A stretch of DNA of 64,000 nt from CAIWHR01 sp963846855 (lineage in GTDB: Bacteria; Pseudomonadota; Gammaproteobacteria; Burkholderiales; Casimicrobiaceae), in NCBI GenBank assembly GCA_963846855.1, contig CAWJXK010000008.1, positions 434,001 to 498,000 on the forward strand, in the 5' to 3' direction. The notes under the pieces are model-generated. The model was not told where the DNA came from. It did no database searches and worked only from the letters and a program-made list of their open reading frames with translations. A program made the translations under genes and the position numbers. Of this stretch, positions 35,794 to 46,197 are shown piece by piece (the stretch's first letter is position 1; the number at the start of each line of letters is the position of its first letter).

Positions 35794-37050
35794 ATGATGA
35801 AGAGTTTTCGTACCCTTGCAGCTGCGGATCGCCGCAGCCTCTCACGCTGGATGGAACGATGCGCAGGTGCGGTTCTGCTCGCGTTCGCGTTGAACGCGGT
35901 CGCACAGGCACCGGCGACTGCTGCGGAACCGGCATCGCCACAGGATCTCGCCACGCTGGTCGGCCGGATCGCCCTTTATCCGGACGACCTCGTCGCAATC
36001 ATCCTGCCCGCGTCGACGAACCCGTTGCAGCTCGTGCAGGCGGACCGCTTTCTGGACAAGCGCAAGGCCGATCCCAAGCTTCCCGTCGACGAAAAATGGG
36101 ACGACGCGGTCAAGTCACTGCTCAACTATCCCGACGTCGTGAAGATGATGAGCGCCGACCTCGATTGGACAAGTGCGCTGGGCGAAGCGGTGGTCGACGA
36201 CCAAGGCGCGGTGCTCGACGCGATCCAGGCATTTCGCCGCAAGGCGCAGGCTGCCGGCAATCTCAAGTCGGACGGCAAGCAGGTCGTGCAGGCAGAGAAG
36301 GAGATCATCACCATCGTCCCGGCCGATCCGCAGGTGATCTACGTGCCCCAATACAACCCGACCGTGGTGGTTGCCGGGCCGGCCCCTTATTGGGGTTATT
36401 ACCCGACGCCCTACCCGTCGTACTACTACCCGTACCCGCCCGGCGCGGCGCTCGCCACCGGCATCATCTGGGGTGCTGCGATCGGCGCGGCCTGGAACGG
36501 CGGCCGTTACGTCTCGCACTACGGCGGTGACGCGAACATCAACATCAACCGCAACACCAACATCAACACCGGCAACATCAATCGCGGCAATGCGGGAAGC
36601 GGCAACACGGCGTGGAAGTCCAACAAGCAGCCCGGCCAGGTCAGCAGCTCGGTCGGAAAGACCGCGCCCTCAACGCGCGTGGGCGATGCCCGCGGTGCCG
36701 GCTCGGCCGGTGGCGGGGCCCGCGCGTCGCCGCAGGCGGCTGGCGGCGGAATGGGCGGCGGCGCGGCGTCGCGCAATGCGCCGGGATCCGTCAGCGCGTC
36801 GCCGCGCGACAGCTATGGTGGAGGTGCCAGCCGGGGCGGTGGTTCCGGCGGCGACGCCTTCGGCGGCTACGGCTCGGGCTCGGGACGGCAGACTCAAATG
36901 GACAGCTCGCGCGGCGCATCGAGCCGGAGCTCGATGTCAGGCTCGAGTGCGCGATCGGCGCCCAGCGGCGGCGGCGCACGCGGCGGCGGTGGTGGCGGGC
37001 GCGGCGGCGGAGGCGGCGGCGGTGGGCGCGGCGGCGGCGGTCGTCGCTGA
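35794..37050 (+). CDS. DUF3300 exported protein with long Gly/Ser-rich tail
   Basis: A 418-residue protein starting MMKSFRTLAAADRRSLSRWM after a GGAG site, with a signal peptide ending near AQA or ATA. The DUF3300 domain spans about 45-200 (LVGRIALYPDDLVAIILPAS; AEKEIITIVPADPQVIYVPQ). A Tyr/Pro segment and short hydrophobic stretch follow, then an Asn/Thr patch. The last 170 residues are low-complexity Gly/Ser/Arg, ending in runs of glycine. The function of DUF3300 is unknown; location is probably periplasmic or outer membrane. It is directly followed by a DUF2950 gene, a pairing seen in many proteobacteria, so the two probably work together. Confidence 0.9.
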   Translation: MMKSFRTLAAADRRSLSRWMERCAGAVLLAFALNAVAQAPATAAEPASPQDLATLVGRIALYPDDLVAIILPASTNPLQLVQADRFLDKRKADPKLPVDEKWDDAVKSLLNYPDVVKMMSADLDWTSALGEAVVDDQGAVLDAIQAFRRKAQAAGNLKSDGKQVVQAEKEIITIVPADPQVIYVPQYNPTVVVAGPAPYWGYYPTPYPSYYYPYPPGAALATGIIWGAAIGAAWNGGRYVSHYGGDANININRNTNINTGNINRGNAGSGNTAWKSNKQPGQVSSSVGKTAPSTRVGDARGAGSAGGGARASPQAAGGGMGGGAASRNAPGSVSASPRDSYGGGASRGGGSGGDAFGGYGSGSGRQTQMDSSRGASSRSSMSGSSARSAPSGGGARGGGGGGRGGGGGGGGRGGGGRR

Positions 37051-37066
37051 CGCCGGGAGAACGCTC

Positions 37067-38032
37067 ATGCGCACAATTCCTTCCATTGAATTCAAGGCAC
37101 CGCTGATGAATACCGTTGATTTCTGGTCCCACATGCGCCGGCTTGCGCTGGCGCTGGTGCTGGCGGTTCCGCTCGCCGCGGCCGCCGCACCGCAGGAAAC
37201 GTTCGCGACACCCGAAGCCGCGGTCGATGCGCTGATGGCCGCGCTGAAAGCCGACAGCGATCCGGCGATCATCGCGATCTTCGGCGAGGACCATAAGGAC
37301 CTGGTCGTCAGTTCGGACAAGGCGGCGGCGAGCGCGACCCGGGCGAAAATCCTCGCGGCGATGCAGGCATACCGCGTGCTGCAGGCACCGAGTCCGGACC
37401 GCCGTGTGCTGCTGATCGGCGACGAGGCGTGGCCGGTGCCGATTCCCATCGTGAAGACCGGCGATCGCTGGCGTTTCGCCACCGAGGAGGGCGAGGACGA
37501 AATCGTCAATCGCCGCATCGGCGCCAACGAGCGCAATGCAATTTACGTGGCGCGTGCGTACATCGATGCGCAGCGCGCCTATTCAACGCGCGACCGCGAC
37601 GGCGACGGCGTGCTGCAGTACGCGCAGAAGCTCGCCAGCGCGCCGGGCAAGCACGACGGCCTGTACTGGCCCGCCGACGCGGCAAAGAACGAGGAGGCGA
37701 GTCCGTTCGGCCCGCTGGTCGCCGAAAGCTCGGCTTACTTGAAGGGTCACGTCGCGGGTGACCCGTACCGCGGCTATCACTTCAGAATCCTGACGCGCCA
37801 GGGCAAGAGCGCGCCGGGCGGCGCCTACAGCTACGTGATCAACGGCCGGATGATTGCCGGGTTCGCTATGGTTGCTTATCCCGCCGAATATGGACGGACC
37901 GGCGTCATGACGTTCATCGTCAGTCAGAACGGAAAGGTTTACCAGAAGGACCTCGGCAAGGATTCCGCCGCCATCGGCGCGAAGATGTCGGTGTTCGACC
38001 CCGGCGCCGGATGGAAGGAAACCGCACTCTGA
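37067..38032 (+). CDS. DUF2950 exported protein
   Basis: A 321-residue protein with an N-terminal signal (hydrophobic core LALALVLAVPLAAAAA). The family pattern is clear: TFATPEAAVDALMAALKADS, GDRWRFATEEGEDEIVNRRI, YIDAQRAYSTRDRDGDGVL and PYRGYHFRILTRQGKSAPGG. No function is established. It lies 16 bp after the DUF3300 gene. Another start near MRRLALAL is possible, but MRTIPSIEF has the better ribosome site (GGGAGA). Confidence 0.9.
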   Translation: MRTIPSIEFKAPLMNTVDFWSHMRRLALALVLAVPLAAAAAPQETFATPEAAVDALMAALKADSDPAIIAIFGEDHKDLVVSSDKAAASATRAKILAAMQAYRVLQAPSPDRRVLLIGDEAWPVPIPIVKTGDRWRFATEEGEDEIVNRRIGANERNAIYVARAYIDAQRAYSTRDRDGDGVLQYAQKLASAPGKHDGLYWPADAAKNEEASPFGPLVAESSAYLKGHVAGDPYRGYHFRILTRQGKSAPGGAYSYVINGRMIAGFAMVAYPAEYGRTGVMTFIVSQNGKVYQKDLGKDSAAIGAKMSVFDPGAGWKETAL

Positions 38033-38140
38033 GGGTTCCGCATGGGGTGAGCCTCGCGTCGTCAGGCGCTGTGAGAGAATGCGGCCGAAGTCCCGTTCCC
38101 TCAGTTCGATCCGCCCTTCCGTTCCCCAGGAACACGGTGG

Positions 38141-38177
38141 CGCCGGACGATCCCGTGGCAGGGATCACCGTCCGGCG
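38141..38177. repeat. strong hairpin upstream of the truncated phospholipase D gene
   Basis: CGCCGGACG (38141-38149) pairs with CGTCCGGCG (38169-38177), and inner ATCCC (38150-38154) pairs with GGGAT (38161-38165), with a 3-base bulge. It lies between the DUF2950 stop and the next start. No T-run follows, so it may be a leader structure. Confidence 0.4.
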
Positions 38178-38204
38178 AACGCGGACGCACGCCTGGAGTA
38201 GCCG

Positions 38205-39309
38205 ATGAATGGTTTCTTGCGCAAGACTGCTCGTATTGCTTTCGCCTTGCTCACCGTGGCTTTCGCACCGGCCGCGCGAGCGTCGTTCCTCCCGGTTCAC
38301 CGTCGACAACCAGCTCAGCGTGGTCGGTGGCCGCAACATCGCCAATGAGTATTTCGGCGCCGGCAGCGGGATCGGCTTCGCGGATCTCGACGTGCTCGCC
38401 GTCGGTCCGACCGTGAGCGAGGTGTCGAAGGAGTTCGATCTTTACTGGAACAGCGCGTCCTCCTATCCCGCCGCCGGCTTCGTCGGTGCGCCAGGGCCGG
38501 ACGCCGCGGCAAGTCTCCAGGAGAGATTTGCGGCAACGCACGCGGATCCGGTATCCGTCGAATATCTCAAGGCGGTCCGTGAGGCACCGCTCATCACCGA
38601 GCTCCTCAACCGGCGACTCCCGATCGGATGGACGACTGCGCAGGTCGTGTACGACGACCCGGCGAAGACGCTCGATGCGACCTCCCGCGCCGACGTGCTG
38701 CTCTTCCCGGAACTCATGAAGAAGATGGGCCGACCCGAGAAGACCTTCGACATCGTCACGCCGTATTTCGTGCCTGGTGATGGCGGCACTGCGATGTTGA
38801 CCGACCTCGCCAGACGCGGCGTGAGGGTGCGCATCCTGACCAACTCGCTGGCGGCGTCCGACGAGAGTGTCGTGCACGCCGGCTACCTGACCCGCCGCCT
38901 GGATCTGCTGCGGGCGGGCGTCGTGCTGTGGGAGCTCAAGGCGACGGCGAACATGGAGTCGCTGGCGGTCAAGGGCAGCTTCGGATCGGGCAAGGTCGCG
39001 GGCCTCCATGCGAAGACTTTCGCCGTGGACAACGCGCGGATCTTCGTAGGCTCGTTCAACTTCGATCAGCGCTCGGCGCACCTGAACACCGAGATGGGGA
39101 TCGTGATCGACAGCACCGCAATCGCCTCGCAACTCGGCGACTTTTTCGAAAAGACCGTGCCTGGACTTGCCTACGAAGTCCGGCTTGCCCCCGATGGCGA
39201 GCACCTGGTCTGGATTGAACGCATCCCGGGGGGCGAAGAGAAGCGCTACGACCAGGATCCGGAAACGGATGGATGGATGCGCTTTAAGGTCGAGTTCCCC
39301 CGAGCTGAT
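38205..39309 (+). pseudogene. phospholipase D/cardiolipin-synthase-like gene lacking its first HKD half
   Basis: A ribosome site (GGAG) and start give a signal peptide, MNGFLRKTARIAFALLTVAF up to about ARA. The frame then shifts and jumps directly to SRFTVDNQLSVVGGRNIANE, which in intact relatives lies around residue 170 just after the first HKD histidine (RRMHNK). About 150 residues, including the first His-Lys, are missing. The second site, HAKTFAVDNARIFVGSFNFD, is intact. The 3' end runs into the next gene without its usual terminal segment. Active enzymes need two HKD motifs, so this product is probably inactive. Confidence 0.8.
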
Positions 39310-39757
39310 GGACAAGGCGGCAATGGGGATCGCATGGTTCGTCATCATCGTCATGCCGATCGGCGCAATCATTCTGTTCTGGCTGGTGCACGTCCTTCCC
39401 GAGAAGATCGCGCACAAGCGCCATCATCCGCAGCGCGACGCGATCCATACGCTGTGCCTTCTTTCGCTCGTGTTCGGCGGACTGCTGTGGCCGATCGCCT
39501 GGCTGTGGGCCTACACGAAGCCGGTCGCCTACCGGGCTGCATACGGCACCGAAAAGCACGAGGACTACTACCACGAGATGGGCGAGAAGGCGCAGGCAGG
39601 AGAGTTGCTGGAGCATGATCTCGCGCACCTGCGCGAGGAGCTCGACGCGATGGATGTCAAGGGAACGCTGACCGCGGAACTGAAGCAACTCCGCAGGGAT
39701 CTCGTGGCGGCGCAATCGAGGCCCGCCGCGTCCGGCGCGAAGGCGGAGGGCGCCTGA
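39308..39757 (+). CDS. DUF3302 inner-membrane protein (YiaW-like)
   Basis: A 149-residue protein with two helices (about 5-27 and 50-70) and a charged C-terminal coiled coil (EHDLAHLREELDAMDVKGTL). DUF3302 proteins pair with HlyD-type adaptors, as E. coli YiaW does with YiaV. The next gene starts on the overlapping ATG and is such an adaptor. It probably helps assemble or anchor the export complex. Confidence 0.88.
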   Translation: MDKAAMGIAWFVIIVMPIGAIILFWLVHVLPEKIAHKRHHPQRDAIHTLCLLSLVFGGLLWPIAWLWAYTKPVAYRAAYGTEKHEDYYHEMGEKAQAGELLEHDLAHLREELDAMDVKGTLTAELKQLRRDLVAAQSRPAASGAKAEGA

Positions 39758-40978
39758 TGGAAGCCCTGCTGCTTGGCATCTACGCGTTCTTCGTCTGGCT
39801 GATCTTCATCAAGTTCAAGTGGCTGCCGTGGAACACCGCGTGGCAGGTCACGGTCGTCATCATCCCGATCGTTGCCATGACGGCGCTGATCCTTGCGCTC
39901 AATATCGTGGCGCCGTCGACGAACGACGTGCGCGTGATCAAGTACGTCGTGCAGGTGATTCCGCAGGTGCGCGGTCGCGTGACCGACGTGCCCGTCGAGC
40001 CCAACCGGCTGGTCAAGAAGGGCGAGCTGCTGTTCCGCATCGACCCGACGCAGTATCAGAACGACCTCAACGTCGCCAAGGCGAAGCTCGCCGCCGACGA
40101 GGCGAAATTCGCGCAGGCGGGCGCGGGGCTCGTGGATGCCTCGGCCGGCGCGCGGCAATTGCAGGAGCAGCTGAAATCCGCCAGCGGGCAGGTCGCTTCC
40201 TTGCAGCCGCGGCTCGACCTCGCGCGACTGCGCGTGCGGCAGAACCGCGAGCTGGTGGCCACTGGCGCCGGCGATCGCTTCGCGCTGGAGCAGGCCGAGG
40301 CCAACGTGACCGAGCTGGAAGGCCAGATCGCGACCGCGACGGCGAACGAAGCGCAGGTTTCGCAGAAGCTCTCCGGTCAGGTGAACGGCGAGCAGGCATC
40401 GGTCGCGGGCGCGCGCGCCCAGCTCGCCACCGCGAAGGCGCAGGTCGACCTGAGCCGCGCCGATCTCGCGAACGCGCAGTGGAATCTCGACCAGACGTCG
40501 GTCTATGCGCCGGCCAACGGTTATGCGATCAACGTGCAATTGCGGCCGGGCTCCTTCGTCACCGCGTTTCCGGTGGCGCCGGCGATGAGCTTCGTCGAGG
40601 AAACGTATCAGGTGATCGGCCTCTACGCGCAGAACGAGCTGTGGGCGGTCGAGCCGGGCAATGAAGCGGAATTCGCGCTGACCACGTATCCCGGGCGCAT
40701 CTTCAAGGCCACCGTCGATTCCATCGTCTGGGCGCAGGGGCAGGGCCAGGTCGCGCAGTCGGGCGTTCTGCCGCAGACCGGCGCTTTCCCGCAGGTACCG
40801 GGCCGCTTTCCCGGTCAAGCTCAACGTCGCGGAGCGCGATCGCGAGGTCTTCCTCGCGGCCGGCGCGGAGGGCCATGGTGCGATCTATACCGATCACGCC
40901 CACGCCATCCATATCCTGCGCATGGTGATCCTGCGCATCGGCGCGATCACCGATTACCTCGTGCTGAAGATGCACTGA
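39757..40978 (+). CDS. HlyD/EmrA-family membrane fusion protein (YiaV-like), one +1 frameshift
   Basis: About 406 residues. Two N-terminal helices (about 5-21 and 28-50) are followed by a lipoyl half (VRGRVTDVPVEPNRLVKKGE), a long coiled-coil hairpin and a barrel domain (QTSVYAPANGYAINVQLRPG). After PQVPGRFP the frame changes; VKLNVAERDREVFLAAGAEG continues to LVLKMH. Removing one C of CCC at 40810-40812 restores the frame. It is coupled to DUF3302 upstream and overlaps a TolC-type gene downstream, so it is probably the adaptor of an export system. Confidence 0.88.
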
Positions 40979-42391
40979 TGCGCGCAACGTCTCGTCCGCC
41001 GAAGAATGCTCGCGGCGGCCATCGCGGCCGCGGTGGCGGGTTGCGCGCTCAATCCGCCGCCGACGACCGACGAGCTGCGCAGGGACGCGCTCCCCCACAC
41101 GAACATTCCTCCCGGGTGGAAGGCCGCGGGCGGCACTGCCGCGCCTGTGGCAGACCGCTGGCTGGCGACGTTCGACGATCCCGCGTTGTCGGCGCTGGTC
41201 GCCGAAGCGCTGCTGTACAACGCCGACCTGCAGGCAGCGGCGGCGCGCGTGGAGCAAGCCTCGGGGTATGTCGCGGTGGCGAGCGGCTCGATCTATCCGT
41301 CGGTGGGATTGGCGGCAACCCAGAGCGGCAAGTCCGGCGGCGGCGGCGGGCTCAATGCCGTATTCCTCAACGCGTCTCTCGAGCTCGACGTCTGGGGTCG
41401 CATCCGCTACGGGACTGCTGCGGCAGAGGCGCAATCCGCAGCTGTCCAGGCCGACTATGCCTATGCCCGCCAGTCGCTCGCGGCGACGGTGGCCAAGAGC
41501 TGGTTCGTGGCGATCGAAGCGGGATTGCAGCGTGCGATCGTCGTCGACGCGCTCAATTCGTCCGAGTCGCTCTTGAAACTGTCGCAGGAGCGGTTGCGCA
41601 TCGGCAACGGCAACGAGCAGGCGGTGGCGGAAGCACGCGCCGACACCGGCACCTATCGTGACACGCTGCGCCAGATCGAGTTGTCGCGCGAGCAGGCGTT
41701 GCGCGCGCTCGAACTGCTCCTCGGACGCTACCCCGCGGCGGAGATCGCAGTGGCGCAGAAACTTGCGCCGATGCCCGCCGCGGTTTCCGCGGGGGTGCCT
41801 TCGGAGTTGCTGGAGCGCCGGCCGGACGTGATCGCCGCCGAGCGCCGCGTCGCCGCGGCGTTCAACCGGATCGGCGAGGCGAAGGCCGCGCTGTTGCCCC
41901 GGATAAGCCTGACCGCCGGCGGCAGCACCATATCGAGCGATGTGTTCGTTCTGCAGGATCGCAGTAATCCGGCCTTCAGCTTGGGGGCCAACCTGATCGC
42001 TCCGATATACCAGGGCGGCGTGCTGCGGGCGCAGGTCGACATCCGCACGGCGGAACAAAAGGAGGCCGTGGCACATTACGCCCGCATCGCGCAGAACTCG
42101 TTCGCGGAGGTCGAGAACGCACTGGCCGCCGAGAACGCGTTGCGTGATCGCGACGCCATTCTTGACGCGAACATCACTGACAACGCGCGCGCCCTCGAAC
42201 TGGTGCGGATCCAGTTTCGCGTCGGCAGTGCCGACCAGCGCGCCGTCGAGCAGCGCCAGCTCGCGCTCTACAATGCGCGCATGTCGCTCTTGCGGGTGCA
42301 GACCGAGCGCCGGGCGCAGCGCGTCAACCTCTATCTCGCGCTCGGCGGCGGTTTCGACTTGCCTGCGATGGAGCCGGTGGCGACGCAATGA
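40978..42391 (+). CDS. NodT/TolC-family outer-membrane export lipoprotein, +1 shift near the N-terminus
   Basis: About 470 residues. Read from the ATG overlapping the adaptor stop, the protein starts MRATSRPP; dropping one A at about 41002 continues RMLAAAIAAAVAGC, a proper lipoprotein signal. Without this correction the usable start is 41006, with a signal lacking positive charges. OEP landmarks are DRWLATFDDPALSALVAEAL, ASLELDVWGRIRYGTAAAEA and ELLERRPDVIAAERRVAAAF. It completes the DUF3302-HlyD set. Confidence 0.9.
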
Positions 42392-42495
42392 CCGGCCGCG
42401 CGGTGACGATCTCCGGTTCCGGTCAGCACGACGCGACGCCGCGATGAATTCGCGTAGCCTGACTGCCGGTGCACCGGCCGGCGCGAGGGGTCGAC

Positions 42496-43269
42496 ATGGC
42501 TGAGCCGGTCACGGGTGCGCTGGCAGTCGCGCTGATCGTCCTTGCGTGCGTGCTGGGCGGCGCGACACTCGGCGTGGTCCTGCGCGGGCTCCTGCCCAAG
42601 GACCGGCTGAGTGACGAATCAAAGGACATCATCAAGCTGGGCACGGCGCTGCTCTCGACGCTGACGGCTCTCGTGCTCGGCCTGCTGATCACGTCGGCCA
42701 AGAGCTCCGCCGACGTCACGGCGGACGAGGTCAAGCAGATCGCCGCCAAGATCATCCAGCTCGACCGCAACCTGCGGCACTATGGGCCGGAGGCGGACGA
42801 AGTGCGCGGTCTCCTGCGCCGGATGGTCACGGCCAACACCGACCTGTTGTGGTCGGGGGCCGCCTCGCCGGTTCGCACCGCCTTGGGAAAGGGCGGCGCG
42901 AACATCGAGGAAATCCAGGAGAAGTTGAGGGCGCTTGCCCCCCACAGCGATGCGCAGCGATGGCTGCAGACCCGCGTCCTGCAGATCACGGCCGACGTGG
43001 AGCAGGTGCGCTGGCTTGCGCTCGAGCGAAGCGAGAAGTCCGTTCAGGTTCCGATCCTGGTCGCGCTCGTGCTCTGGCTCGTCGTCATCTTCACCGGCTT
43101 CGGCCTGCTCGCACCGCGCCATGGCTTCATCTACGCGGTCATCTTCGCCTGCGCACTGTCCGTCTCGGGCGCGATCTTCCTGATCCTGGAGCTGCACCAG
43201 CCGTTCGCCGGATTGCTCAGGATCTCCGATGCACCGATGCGGCATGCGATCGCCGAGATGAGCCAATAG
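42496..43269 (+). CDS. DUF4239 (bestrophin-like) membrane protein
   Basis: A 257-residue protein with helices near 10-35, 45-66, 188-208 and 214-236. The middle is a soluble helical domain (DEVKQIAAKIIQLDRNLRHY). The end, LHQPFAGLLRISDAPMRHAI then AEMSQ, is typical of DUF4239. Function unknown; the family is distantly related to bestrophin channels. A fragment of a second DUF4239 gene lies at 46198-46275. Confidence 0.88.
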   Translation: MAEPVTGALAVALIVLACVLGGATLGVVLRGLLPKDRLSDESKDIIKLGTALLSTLTALVLGLLITSAKSSADVTADEVKQIAAKIIQLDRNLRHYGPEADEVRGLLRRMVTANTDLLWSGAASPVRTALGKGGANIEEIQEKLRALAPHSDAQRWLQTRVLQITADVEQVRWLALERSEKSVQVPILVALVLWLVVIFTGFGLLAPRHGFIYAVIFACALSVSGAIFLILELHQPFAGLLRISDAPMRHAIAEMSQ

Positions 43270-43304
43270 ACGCCACGCCACAAATCGGTTCGACGTCCGA
43301 TTCG

Positions 43305-44712
43305 TCACGACAGGGCCAGTCGGGTTTGCGCGGTCGCTCGAATCCGGCCCCCGTGCGGGCTGCTCAGTAGGGTACAGCCCCGTCGAGCATCGCCTCCCGT
43401 TGGGACTCGCCAGAAGGGCCGCTCGATCTCCTCCAGCGGGCGGCCCGGTTCGTTGGGCTTCAGCCCGTATCGAATCATCGCGATGAGGTCGGCGCTCGCC
43501 CTCGGGTTCGAGACGAAATAGCCGTGTCCGAACAGGTCGGTCGTTCCGCGAACCTGAATCACGTCCAGAAAGCCCAAACTGGCCGCCAGCTCGACCTGCT
43601 CCGGGGTCAGTACCGAAGTGTCGACGCGTCCCAGCCGGGCAAGGCTGCCGAACAGCCATCCCGACGTCGCGAGCGCCTTATCGTCGGGCGAAACGTAAAT
43701 GGTGAGGTGGAACGGTCGCGAGGCCGGGAACACCGCATGCGGGTCCGGCGCCGGGCCGTGGGGAGCGTCGGGATCGGATACGATCGCCAGGATCTTTTCC
43801 GGAGCCACCTCGACGTCCAGATCCGGCGCGAGGAGAACGACGTTGCCGAGCTTGGCGCGCTGGGGCAGCGACATCTGCTGCATGTAGGACTCGAAGGAAA
43901 GCTCGGACAGCGCAGTGGCGAGAACGTCGGTCCCGCGGCTATGGGCCAGGATATGAATTCTCTCGAGCCCCGGCGTATCCGCGATCGTGCGGATCGCCTT
44001 CCGCAGGTGCTCGACCGCGAATGTGCTCGATTCGTAGTCTTCTTCGTAGCCGAACAGGATGCCGTGCTTTCCTCCCGCGGGCCAGGTGAAGATCGCACAG
44101 ACGAACTCGCGGCCCAGGAAATGGCACATCTCGCCCATCGTGAAGGCCGCCTCGCTGAAGGTATTGTTGACTCCGTGGATGTAGAGCACCATCTCCTTGC
44201 GCGGACTCGAGGCGAGGCGTCGCGCGATCTCGGCCTGCAGCGCCCGGTTGGCCGCTTCGTGCGCATCGATGACGGCGGGAGCGCGCGTCAGCCCCGCAGG
44301 CGTCATGGCAACCGCGTAGGGAATGCGCGGATAGCGCCCGAGTTCCTTCGTCGCGCCGAGCTTGAGGTTCGTCGGAGCCGGACGCTTGGCGAGCAGGCTC
44401 TGCGCGACGAGCGCGTCCCACGTCATGTCTTCGCCGAACAGGATCGTCGTTGACCCGAACGCCATATAGCGAGACCTCTCGGCCGTGTACGGTTCGGGCT
44501 GATCGGGGCCTGTCGCGGGCGCACGGTCGGTAATGAAAAGCAGGTCCAGCGGAGGCGTCCGGGCCGCGGCGGGGTGCATTGGTGAAGAGCGGCTTCGCCT
44601 GCGCCCCGGTGTACAACACCGGCGTCGGCATCAGCGGATACGTGGTCGCGCATCCGGCCACGCCGAGCAGCGCGGCCAGCGCGATCGGCACCAGGAACCG
44701 GACTTCATTCAT
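43305..44712 (-). CDS. alpha/beta-hydrolase (DUF900-type) lipoprotein, one +1 frameshift
   Basis: About 468 residues. The lipoprotein signal MNEVRFLVPIALAALLGVAG ends with lipobox GVAGC. After KPLFTNAP the frame slips at a run of four (44571-44574, GGGG on plus); the rest begins AARTPPLDLLFITDRAP. The hydrolase core has LYIHGVNNTFSEAAFTMGEM and a nucleophile in HILAHSRGTDVLATAL. The family is predicted to be esterase or lipase; the substrate is unknown. It lies 38 bp after the ZIP-like gene. The extreme C-terminus (after RPFWRVPTGG) is less convincing. Confidence 0.85.
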
Positions 44713-44750
44713 TGTGCGGACCTCCCTTAACCAATCCGACTCGATGGCGT

Positions 44751-45440
44751 CTATCCCATTGCCAGCGCGGAGCAAAAACCCACCACTGTCCATGTGCCGG
44801 CACTTTCCGAGCGGTCATGGGCGAACGGGATGAGGGAATTGGCCAGCATCGCCAAAATCCCGCCCGAAGCCAGCGCGGCCGCGCGGGCGCCGTTGGCGCC
44901 GCCAAAGGTCGTCGCCGCGAAGTGGCCGAGCGCGGCGGCGACACCGCAGGCGAGCATCACCCACAGCCACATGCCGGCGACGCGGCGCCAATTCCAGCCG
45001 CTCTCCGCGAGGCCGGCGGAGGGAGCCAGCGCCTGCGGAATGTTCGAGACGAAGACCGCTGCGAGAAATGCGAGGCTTATCTCGGTCCCTCTGGCCATCT
45101 GCACGCCGAATATGATGGATTCCGGTACGCCATCGACGATCGCCCCGACGACGATCCCGAGCGGACCGCCGCCGCCTTCGGCACCGAACTTATGATCCAC
45201 ATAGCGCTCGCCGAGAATGAAGGTGCCGGCGCCGAGCATGGTCCACAGCGCGACCTGCCACATCTCGAGCAGCTTCGCGTTCGGCAACAGATCCGTGGCA
45301 ACGGCGGCAATCAGCGCGCCCGCGCCGAATCCCGCGAGATTGCCGACGGTGCGCCTCGGCACCTTGACCAGGAACACTGCGAGGCCGCTAAGGACCAGCG
45401 ACAGCTGTGCAATCGCACCAAGGCCGAAGGACGCGAACAT
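44751..45440 (-). CDS. ZIP-family-like metal transporter
   Basis: A 229-residue protein with about seven helices. FGAGALIAAVATDLLPNA and IVDGVPESIIFGVQMARG place the polar residues where ZIP proteins bind metal, and the last helices resemble ZupT (GGILAMLANSLIPFAHD). Metal specificity is unknown. It precedes the lipoprotein hydrolase gene on the same strand. A short plus-strand frame in the following 240-bp gap (45441-45680), including VERRIVERRRKLEAIERFIS, has some protein-like character but no start or partner. Confidence 0.75.
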   Translation of the reverse strand: MFASFGLGAIAQLSLVLSGLAVFLVKVPRRTVGNLAGFGAGALIAAVATDLLPNAKLLEMWQVALWTMLGAGTFILGERYVDHKFGAEGGGGPLGIVVGAIVDGVPESIIFGVQMARGTEISLAFLAAVFVSNIPQALAPSAGLAESGWNWRRVAGMWLWVMLACGVAAALGHFAATTFGGANGARAAALASGGILAMLANSLIPFAHDRSESAGTWTVVGFCSALAMG

Positions 45441-45680
45441 GGGTGTCGTGCGATCAGGCCTTCAAGGCGAAGTTGGTTCGTCGAGCGATCTTCTTCGCAT
45501 TGCCGAGCGGGACCCGGCCATTGTCCCCGTAGAAAGGCGGATTGTCGAACGCCGACGCAAGCTCGAGGCCATCGAGCGCTTCATCTCGACAGGTCCGCAG
45601 TCGCCGTCGGGGCGGGTACCACGAAGATTGGAATTGGCATCGGAACGTGACCGAGGCGGTCGAAGAGCGGGCTCATAGGC

Positions 45681-46112
45681 TCAATGGATCTCGGCCTTGA
45701 ACCGGGGCCCGATCAATCGCGCGATGATCGCGAAGAAGAGACCGGTGGAGAGGCCGCACATGAGGATGCCCGTCAATCCCTCGACCGGTCCCAGCATCCG
45801 CCATGGCTGCGGCAGCACGACGTCACCATAGCCAACCGTCGCGTACGTGACTCCGGAGAAGTAGAACGCCGACTCGGCATCCGGCAGGCATCCCGTCCAG
45901 AAAAAGAACAATGCCCAGACCCCGATCTCGATGGCGTGAATCAGGAGCAGCCCCCACGTCACCTGGATGAGCAGCAGGATCATGGGCCCGAAGCGCGTTG
46001 GCGCGTGGGCGTGCCTTCGCACAAGCGCCACGAGCAGGGTGACCAATCCGACGATGTGCAACATCAGCGTGATGGCCACGAGAACAAGAGCGGCGAGGAT
46101 TGTTGAAAGCAT
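45681..46112 (-). CDS. two-helix potassium channel
   Basis: A 143-residue Ion_trans_2 protein. The selectivity filter TVGYGD (92-97) lies in a pore loop between outer and inner helices, with one or two extra N-terminal helices. No RCK or cyclic-nucleotide domain is attached, so gating is unknown. A functional channel would be a tetramer. Confidence 0.88.
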   Translation of the reverse strand: MLSTILAALVLVAITLMLHIVGLVTLLVALVRRHAHAPTRFGPMILLLIQVTWGLLLIHAIEIGVWALFFFWTGCLPDAESAFYFSGVTYATVGYGDVVLPQPWRMLGPVEGLTGILMCGLSTGLFFAIIARLIGPRFKAEIH

Positions 46113-46197
46113 CGTTAGCCGTTGGCTGCAAAAAACTCGGGAGTGACGGCGCCTCGATGGGAGCCTTTGCTATTCTACCGACCGCGATCTACGGGCA

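Noticed and set aside
45217..45678. Plus-strand frame with a coiled-coil-like segment (VERRIVERRRKLEAIERFIS)
   Set aside because: The 5' half is antisense to the ZIP-like gene and the start is not credible. The segment in 45441-45680 may be a remnant but cannot be assigned.
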